The notes under the pieces: model-generated
What the model was told of the DNA's origin: nothing
Databases searched by the model: none
What the model saw: only the letters and a program-made list of their open reading frames with translations
Shown here: positions 59,201-64,000 of the stretch, one piece after another
Layout of the letters: each line of letters opens with the position of its first letter
Position numbering within the stretch: the first letter of the stretch is position 1
NCBI GenBank assembly: GCA_965220245.1
Contig: CBDCPI010000001.1
Span: 1-64,000, forward strand
Direction: 5' to 3'
Source: CBDCPI01 sp965220245
GTDB lineage: Bacteria > Chloroflexota > Dehalococcoidia > Lucifugimonadales > UBA3495
Length of the DNA stretch: 64,000 nt
Program-made: the position numbers and the translations under genes

Positions 59201-60040
59201 AGCATTGAAAATACCCTTTGGAATGTTGGTGCTGCTATCTCGATTTGTGCGGAACATGAACGGCCGTTCGCTCTTGATGATAACGAGCGTAAAAATATAA
59301 TCGATCTTATTGATTCTTGGGCGAAAAGCGACATCTCCGGCCGCTCAGTTCCGTTTTTCCAAGGGTTAGTTGACGAGTCAACCTTCATTGCCATTGACGG
59401 GCTCACACGGGTCCTAGCACATGTCGAGATACCACAGAGGGTTGCCGAAGACCTTTACAGAAAGCTCAAAACCTTGACAGAGGCGGGCATTCCAGCGTTC
59501 AAGCCAATTGGAGAGTTGGCTAAGCTGATGCCAAGCCAAATGCGGGATATGGTGTCTTGGCTAAGGTCGGGACTCGCGTCTGTTGACGCTGCAATGGTTC
59601 AAAGTGCCCTGGCATGTGTGGCCTCGTGGCCAAGCAGGTCAGATGACGAGGCTCCGACGACACCTAGGCTTCCCAACGATATCTACCGAGAAGTTGGTCT
59701 AATAATTGCTTCCCGTAGGATTCCGTCCCTCTCATCCGCGCTCGAAGTAGCCAAGCTGGTCTTTGACTCCGAAACCGAAGAAGAGACCGAGGCTCTAAGC
59801 GAGTTTGCGCTTCAAGGACTATCCTACCTTTCGGGGGAACTGACTTATGAGGGCAACCAAGGTAGTACTGTTGACGTGCCCTTGCTCCGTCTGAGATGCA
59901 CCGAACTCGCCTTGTCTATGTCAAGAGCTGGCTTCGAAAATGATCCCACGATTGTCAGGTGGCTAGAGCTTGCAACTCACGATCCTTATCCTGAGATTCG
60001 GCACGCGGTAGAAATCTCTAACGATGCTCACACCTCATAA
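56252..60040 (+). CDS. SIR2-domain defence protein, 1,262 aa
   Basis: Intact. The N-terminal ~280 residues form a SIR2-like NADase: GSGLTR (29-34, nucleotide loop), FTTNWDTLL (Asn132), KLHGS with the catalytic-type His170, and LIGFSGNDPNF (212-221). The rest (about 980 residues) is helical, with repeated 'LxxALxxW' segments and no ATPase or other named domain, like the sensor part of DSR-type anti-phage sirtuins that deplete NAD+. Codons are far less GC-biased than in the neighbours, so horizontal transfer is likely. Start ATG 56252 has a poor ribosome site. Placed directly behind the restriction-modification gene. Confidence 0.82.
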   Translation: MPFPDQSHMDRIREALWDRPGSGASVMVGSGLTRCALKARPSAPDAPLWQDLAMAVTDRLYPLNACGRRAPDNSRPRSTDDFLRIAQEYETAFGRSELHRFLLQQVRDDDFIPGELHERLLRLPWRGVFTTNWDTLLERTRSRIVERGYSTIEDKGQIPLASQPRIVKLHGSLPAQFPLIFTEEDFRTYPAKFALFVNTVQQAMMESVFFLIGFSGNDPNFLHWSGWVRDQLGAAAPRIYLAGWLALSPHRRRMLEDRGVVPIDLAHHPRAQSWPDHLRHRYAIDWVLHSLERGQPYDVTNWPSPMLAWDSTIPSLLQPVVELTGGQPLEESAHGSQGGTATQLDQVRQTLRVWKHNRMLYPGWLVFPSGEERETLNSRTEEWEPHILRVFPEMEIVERLGAIQELVWRREILLQPLSPALESAAEAVLISVDCSNRSIEESVNTEIDWIGVREAWRDVALSLVTAARFRFDRDLFHRRVESLGPFLDDDTNVAHRLQHERCLWGVYSADFESLDGLLSEWRVEDCDLVWKVRKAALLWESHRDDEASELASAALYSIRMFSRGDNDVASASRESWAMWSSFSMDKRRLFDKRWEELARLKCDASFERDLITRRLTESRGTSEAPSFDIGRSRGNRVTFSNSRPSVAAYRAIRLTEVAGLPLAVRHKEFFGADVGGRMLKQAATNIVGFDQELAARLILRTCTYDKDDVLQSVFSRTSVALLPIESVQELASECTSLIGFGLVKGWVEKTRVAIEVLSRLVLRLDANTALAIFDKSLEYYSSHRDRVLSHFWLHEPIGNLMRRSWETILHDSRSSRGLSVLGAPIVGLDGFELQIPDHQPDPGNLLGGRAGEYLTERVPENEDSWRAISSLLVRGLKTGGEARRRAATRLAVVASKGKLTASEISEIGNALWSEEYTPVDDLPQGTDLFDWAFLVFPEPQPLLADQRFRHKWLSPRSINPMEGDSDAYGTIDITLNRSRSESASIENTLWNVGAAISICAEHERPFALDDNERKNIIDLIDSWAKSDISGRSVPFFQGLVDESTFIAIDGLTRVLAHVEIPQRVAEDLYRKLKTLTEAGIPAFKPIGELAKLMPSQMRDMVSWLRSGLASVDAAMVQSALACVASWPSRSDDEAPTTPRLPNDIYREVGLIIASRRIPSLSSALEVAKLVFDSETEEETEALSEFALQGLSYLSGELTYEGNQGSTVDVPLLRLRCTELALSMSRAGFENDPTIVRWLELATHDPYPEIRHAVEISNDAHTS

Positions 60041-60804
60041 CGAGAATTAATGGAGGCAGGAGTTATTCCAGGGTTACAACGATTCGGTATCAGCGGAACG
60101 CTATGCCCTTACGCGCACAACTCTTCTCCAAGTTATTCTGCGAGTTGCTTCCGGTTCTCCAGTGCTCTGCACAACAAATTGCTGTACCAGTTTTCGGAGT
60201 GCAGATCACAAATGATGAATTTGTCAGGACGACAGAAAAGTATCCCTTAGACTGGGGTAAAAGCAGCCTACAACCCCATCCACATCTCAAAAACGGTACT
60301 GCCTACCGTCAAGTCAGGCCCGTCTGAGAGGGATGGATATGTCCCTGTGATCTTACATGCTGGCATCTAGATTGACCGCCCACGAGTAGTGCAGTTTTCC
60401 GTTGCTATTGTGTCTGACGGATGAAGGTTCTTGATTTTGTCCAGTTTGGTGGGCTAGGAAGCACTGGCAAGCCAGTCGCACACCCAGGGCTGGGGCATCT
60501 TCCGGTTCGCCCCGGTCCGGCGGGCCTCCCGCTCTTTTCGCCACGGGAACCGGCTCCACCCTATCTTTGGTTTCCCGATGTGCCCGGCTCATACCGAACT
60601 ACCGCTGCATCTATCAGCTCCCGGCGTTCCGGGCCGTTATGTTGACCGCTTGAGGCATCTTGGGTTAGAGTCAACGCCGGAATAGGCAGACGAAACATAA
60701 TCCTGTACAGCACGCCGCCTCCGGATGTCGTGACGCAAATTCCGGCCTGCCTCCTCGTTAGATACCAAGTTAGCTTTGCAACTCGCTGATGGAGGAAAAT
60801 CGCC
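60041..60804. other. Spacer between SIR2 gene and hydrolase
   Basis: About 760 bases. A plus-strand frame at 60103-60327 (74 residues) is open but has no ribosome site, bias or motif, so I do not call it. From 60440 the GC content rises to the host level, marking the probable right edge of the acquired SIR2 segment. Confidence 0.35.
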
Positions 60805-61560
60805 ATGCCGTTCTACGAAAGAGGCCCCAACCGTATCTACTACGAAGAGGTTGGTTCGGGATTCCCCCTGCTGATCATTCCGGGTGGCGGACTTAATTCC
60901 ACCGTGGCATCCTTGCAGTTGCCCTTCAACCCTATGGAGACCTACAAAGACGACTTCCGCTGTATTGCCGCCGACTTACGCAATGCCAATCTGGGCCAAT
61001 CCAGTGGCCCACTGGAGATCGACCGCCCTTGGGATGCCCACTCTGATGACCAACTTGGGCTGATGGACCATCTCGGCATCAAGGAGTTCCTGGTCATGGG
61101 CTTCTGCATCGGCGGGCCGATGATCCACAACCTGCTCAGGCTGGCCCCGGAGCGTATTGTGGCGGCGGCGTTGATGCAACCCAGCGGGTTCAGGCCGGAG
61201 ATGCCGGATATTTTCTACCAGAACAACATAACGGGGTGGGGGCCGCCCCTTTGCGAGAAGCGTCCTGAAATCACAATGGATATGGTACATGACTTCCTGA
61301 CCAGTATGTACACCGACCGCGCCGACTTCGTTTTCACCGTTTCCCGCGACTTCGTTCGTACGCTGCAGACACCACTGCTGATAGCGCCCGACGATGTGCC
61401 GGCGCACCCATACGAGTGCGCGATGGAGGTTGCCAGCCTCGCCCCGAACTCCGAGGTGACTATTTATCCCTGGAAAGACTCGCAGTCGCACATCGACGAG
61501 GTCGTAGCCCACGCCCGGCGCTTCCTGAAGACCCATGAACCGGCAACTGCGACGGTCTAA
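60805..61560 (+). CDS. Alpha/beta hydrolase with a cysteine in the nucleophile elbow
   Basis: 251 residues, ATG 60805 after ggaggaaaatcgcc. Fold markers: GSGFPLLIIPGGGLNS (oxyanion strand/loop), CIAADLRNANLGQSSG, the elbow VMGFCIGGPM, and IAPDDVPAHP with the acid, SQSHIDEVVAHARRFL with the His. The elbow is GFCIGG: Cys, not Ser, as in dienelactone hydrolases. Substrate unknown. Divergently/convergently placed against the oxidoreductase at 61802. Confidence 0.82.
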   Translation: MPFYERGPNRIYYEEVGSGFPLLIIPGGGLNSTVASLQLPFNPMETYKDDFRCIAADLRNANLGQSSGPLEIDRPWDAHSDDQLGLMDHLGIKEFLVMGFCIGGPMIHNLLRLAPERIVAAALMQPSGFRPEMPDIFYQNNITGWGPPLCEKRPEITMDMVHDFLTSMYTDRADFVFTVSRDFVRTLQTPLLIAPDDVPAHPYECAMEVASLAPNSEVTIYPWKDSQSHIDEVVAHARRFLKTHEPATATV

Positions 61561-61801
61561 CAACTCCGTACCGCTAAATCTATTAAGGTCCCGCTGGCTT
61601 CCTGGCATCACCGGGTGATGAATAGAAGTGGCGGGGCCTTCGAATTTCGGCTGCCAGACCAGCTTCTAGTCCAGTTCACGGGTCCTGCTCGAAAATGTGG
61701 CGTGAACCAGGCCGACAGCATGTTACGGGTCTAACGCAAGTTCCGGGTCGCCCATGGGTATTGGTTGCTTGCGTGTTTCTGGACTTTGAGAAAATGTCGC
61801 C
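61561..61801. other. Intergenic region between convergent genes
   Basis: 240 bases between the 3' ends of the hydrolase and the oxidoreductase genes. No clear hairpin with a T-run and no repeat seen. Confidence 0.35.
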
Positions 61802-62899
61802 TCAGGCAACCGGCAACTCCCGGCCCGTGTCCGACGCCTGTTTGATGGTATCGAGGAAACGGTGCAGGTCAACCGCTACATCGAACGTCGGCAGGCGGCT
61901 CTGTCCGGTCCGGACCGCCTCGGCGAACAGGGTATACATCTGCCCGACGTTGAAGGGATCGCCGCGGGGGAAGTCGGACGGCACAAAAAAGAAACGCTCC
62001 GGTATATCCAGGTCCTGCAACTCATGGCTTCCCCGTGCGCCCTGCACCCGTAGCATCTCACCGCGCTGCGACGAGACGCTCCCCGTGGTGACCAGCGTGC
62101 CTTCCCGCCCGTAGATCTCCATTCGAATGCCGCTGCCGGCCCAAGGGACAGCTCCAACATGGACCGACGCTGCCGCGCCGCTCTCCAACTGTCCGCTGAC
62201 TCGCACATTGTCCGGGGATGTGACTTCCACAAACTGCTGGGTATCGGTCTCGTACCATTGCTTTGCCTGGGTGCTGACCATGCACGCCACCCGGGCGAAG
62301 TCGCCAGCCACGAAGCGCAGGGCGTCAATGACGTGTCCGTTCGCGATGGTCAGGGAGTTAGCGCCCAGGCTGGCATCGCGCTGCCAGGTGCGGCTGGAAG
62401 GGCGTTCCAACGCGCCATCGCGCATGGTGGTCACATGACACGAGAGCACCTCGCCCACATAGCCGGCTTCAATTTGTTCCTTGACATACAGCAATGCGGG
62501 ACTGACTCGCGATTGCAGACCTACTGTGGTTTGCACACCTTTGTCCCGGGCCAGAGTTGCAAGTTCCTCGGCTTCGGCGGTATTCCGTCCCAAGGGCCAC
62601 TCGGTGAAGACGTGTTTGCCAGCTTCGATGGCGGCCTTCGTTGGCTCATAGTGCGATGGCACCCGCACAACCACGGCCACCGCGTCGATCTCCGGCGACG
62701 CTGCCATTGCCCGGAAATCATGGAAGGCGAGCTTCGCTCCAAAGGCTTGGCGAGCCTCTTCCGCGCTCTCGGGCCGAGTGGTGCAAACTGCGGTAAACTC
62801 GACATCCGGACTGGCCAGTAGCGCCGGGAAGTGCGACTGAGAGGCCCAGGTCGAGTTTACGTTCGCACCCACAAACCCCAGGCGGATCTTGTTTGCCAT
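61802..62899 (-). CDS. Gfo/Idh/MocA-family NAD(P)-dependent oxidoreductase
   Basis: 365 residues, intact. Rossmann start IRLGFVGANVNSTWASQSHF (GxxG...W), VEFTAVCTTRPESAEEARQA, AVVVRVPSHYEPTKAAIEAG, and KHVFTEWPLGRNTAEAEELA with the family 'EKP'-type motif changed to EWPLG, so the usual catalytic Lys is Trp-Pro here; the C-terminal beta-sheet domain is present. The change in the EKP motif makes classical sugar dehydrogenase activity uncertain. Typical of sugar or polyol oxidation genes in this phylum. Confidence 0.82.
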   Translation of the reverse strand: MANKIRLGFVGANVNSTWASQSHFPALLASPDVEFTAVCTTRPESAEEARQAFGAKLAFHDFRAMAASPEIDAVAVVVRVPSHYEPTKAAIEAGKHVFTEWPLGRNTAEAEELATLARDKGVQTTVGLQSRVSPALLYVKEQIEAGYVGEVLSCHVTTMRDGALERPSSRTWQRDASLGANSLTIANGHVIDALRFVAGDFARVACMVSTQAKQWYETDTQQFVEVTSPDNVRVSGQLESGAAASVHVGAVPWAGSGIRMEIYGREGTLVTTGSVSSQRGEMLRVQGARGSHELQDLDIPERFFFVPSDFPRGDPFNVGQMYTLFAEAVRTGQSRLPTFDVAVDLHRFLDTIKQASDTGRELPVA

Positions 62900-63049
62900 G
62901 ATACTTACTCCTTAGATTGCTGGCATCCTGCATTCTTCTATTCTATATGTGGCGGTGGGCCGGGGAACCGCCATCTGGATGAACACGGAATGCGCAGCTT
63001 CGGGTTTTTAACTTTTTGTAGGGCCGGGAGTGTTTATTAACCATAGGAC

Positions 63050-64000
63050 TTACGTAGTTGAGTTGAGCAGGTAGAACGGCTGTTGCAGATATCGCCGGAC
63101 AGACTCTCTAATGATGGTAGTTTTGGCCTCATACCAACTGACGCCCGTCGTCAGTCTATGGACCTCCAGACGAACGAAGGCTCGAATCGAGAAGGAGATA
63201 TGGTTCACTTGCGCCCCCCCGTCGGGGCCGGGGGCAGGCTCTGGCAGACCTGGCCTGCTCCTTCTCAACCCCGCAACATTGCTTGAGTCCCCGGTGATAG
63301 TTCTCAATGGACCACCCGCGTTGGGACAGTTCTTCAAGCCTGCTCCCGGGCATCTCAAGGCCGCTGGTTGCCCAGTGCTGCGCGTCTCCGTCCGGGGAGA
63401 CGGTCCGGAACACCTTGATGAATCCATACCCCCTGAGATGTACCCTTCTTCCCTCAGCCCCGGTCTCAACGGCGCTGACGGGAACATTGCCGCTCCCGTC
63501 CGGGTTGACCCTCGTTTTCACGGGGGCAGGCTCTGTCGGTTGGACTTGAGCCGGGTGAGCCACTCCCAGCCGTGGGAGCGAATCCGCTTCAGATTCTCCA
63601 GAGAACTGTACCAGCCGTCGAACAGAACGCACTCCGGCTGAAAGCCGCGCGCTGGCGCTCTCAAGCATGTCCCGGAAATGCCCGTTCTTGTTCTTGCCTC
63701 CGATGGGCTTGTCATATACCCGGAAGTTGCAGGGAATGGCGGCGCGGTCATCCGTCCAGACCATGCTTATGAGGTTTATGCCCCACACCACCCGGTGATG
63801 CTTGCCGCTCCAGTGGCGAGTCACCAGTTCGATGCTCCGGGCATAGGGCTTGTCCAGGGTGGAGTCGTCCAAGACCAGGATGCCGCCATTGCGGTTGACC
63901 AGTCCGCGGGTCTCTCGCCACAGCGCCCCGGTGTCTGGGGGAAGCTCCTAGTCTTGGGTGCGGGTTCCGTCGCGGCGTTGACGTTTGCGGTCCAATGCAG
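63050..64000 (-). pseudogene. DDE transposase, frameshifted, cut by the window end
   Basis: On the minus strand: ELPPDTGALWRETRGLVNRN (after a TAG near 63950), GGILVLDDSTLDKPYARSIE (D), HHRVVWGINLISMVWTDDRA, then in another frame ECVLFDGWYSSLENLKRIRS (D) and WLTRLKSNRQ, then back to the first: RVNPDGSGNVPVSAVETGAE, GWSIENYHRGLKQCCGVEK (E), and finally a third frame with FSIRAFVRLEVHRLTTGVSW to a stop at 63050. An IS4/IS701-superfamily enzyme inactivated by at least three frame changes. Confidence 0.7.

Noticed and set aside
60103..60327. 74-aa frame after the SIR2 gene
   Set aside because: Open by chance in AT-richer DNA: overlapping alternative frames, no ribosome site and no motif.
1..64000. 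tRNA or rRNA genes
   Set aside because: No GGTTCGANTCC-type T-arm with matching acceptor stem and no rRNA signature was recognised; a tRNAscan-SE run would be decisive.

Overview
The window is GC-rich bacterial DNA with strongly G/C-ending codon use, many insertion sequences, small toxin-antitoxin pairs, giant secreted repeat proteins and several copies of one small helix-turn-helix family. That mix, with IS1595-type zinc ribbons and Ig-like/Calx-beta surface proteins, would fit a Chloroflexota-like (possibly host-associated) genome, but no rRNA or housekeeping marker is present, so the taxonomy is inference. No rRNA, tRNA or CRISPR array was recognised. A striking feature is the number of broken genes: single-base frameshifts and in-frame stops (mostly TAG) interrupt about twenty otherwise well-conserved genes. 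They could be real decay or assembly indels, but several interruptions are plainly real because they are insertions with perfect target-site duplications.

Layout. (1) 1-12.8 kb, plus strand: a plasmid/ICE/phage-like operon with a family-4 uracil-DNA glycosylase, a small beta-grasp (ubiquitin-like) candidate, an Rnl5-type RNA ligase, a cytosine methyltransferase remnant, a zinc-ribbon protein, an RNase H-like protein, and then a PRTRC-like ubiquitin-pathway cassette (E2-like protein B, JAB/JAMM protein A, ThiF/E1), followed by Fic, MazG-like and DEDD exonuclease genes. (2) 12.8-24.2 kb: recombination scar tissue: an IS21 istB remnant containing a 158-bp MITE, a resolvase fragment, a Cache-type lipoprotein, a replication-relaxation protein, an IS903-type element nested in another transposase, a HEPN-like gene and a large serine recombinase. 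(3) 24.5-31.6 kb: an Nmad2 gene split by a second IS903-type copy, a DUF1643 gene split by an IS701 element, and a DUF1016 nuclease gene split by a 1,216-bp element that carries a VapBC-like pair. (4) 31.7-38.1 kb: regulators (HTH, multi-XRE, TPR) and repeat-rich spacers. (5) 38.4-47.1 kb: two very large secreted repeat proteins, each followed by a small HTH gene. (6) 47.4-50.8 kb: an IS4-type element sitting in a poly-G tract and a deleted histidine kinase/response regulator. (7) 50.9-60.0 kb: a defence island with a PIN/RHH pair, a type IIG-like restriction-modification gene and a 1,262-residue SIR2-domain protein. (8) 60.8-64 kb: alpha/beta hydrolase, Gfo/Idh/MocA oxidoreductase and a broken transposase.

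Functionally, region 1 looks like an element-borne nucleic-acid processing and protein-conjugation module, regions 2-3 are an insertion hot spot, and region 7 is anti-phage defence. Four target genes can be rebuilt in silico by removing one mobile unit each (istB, Nmad2, DUF1643, DUF1016).
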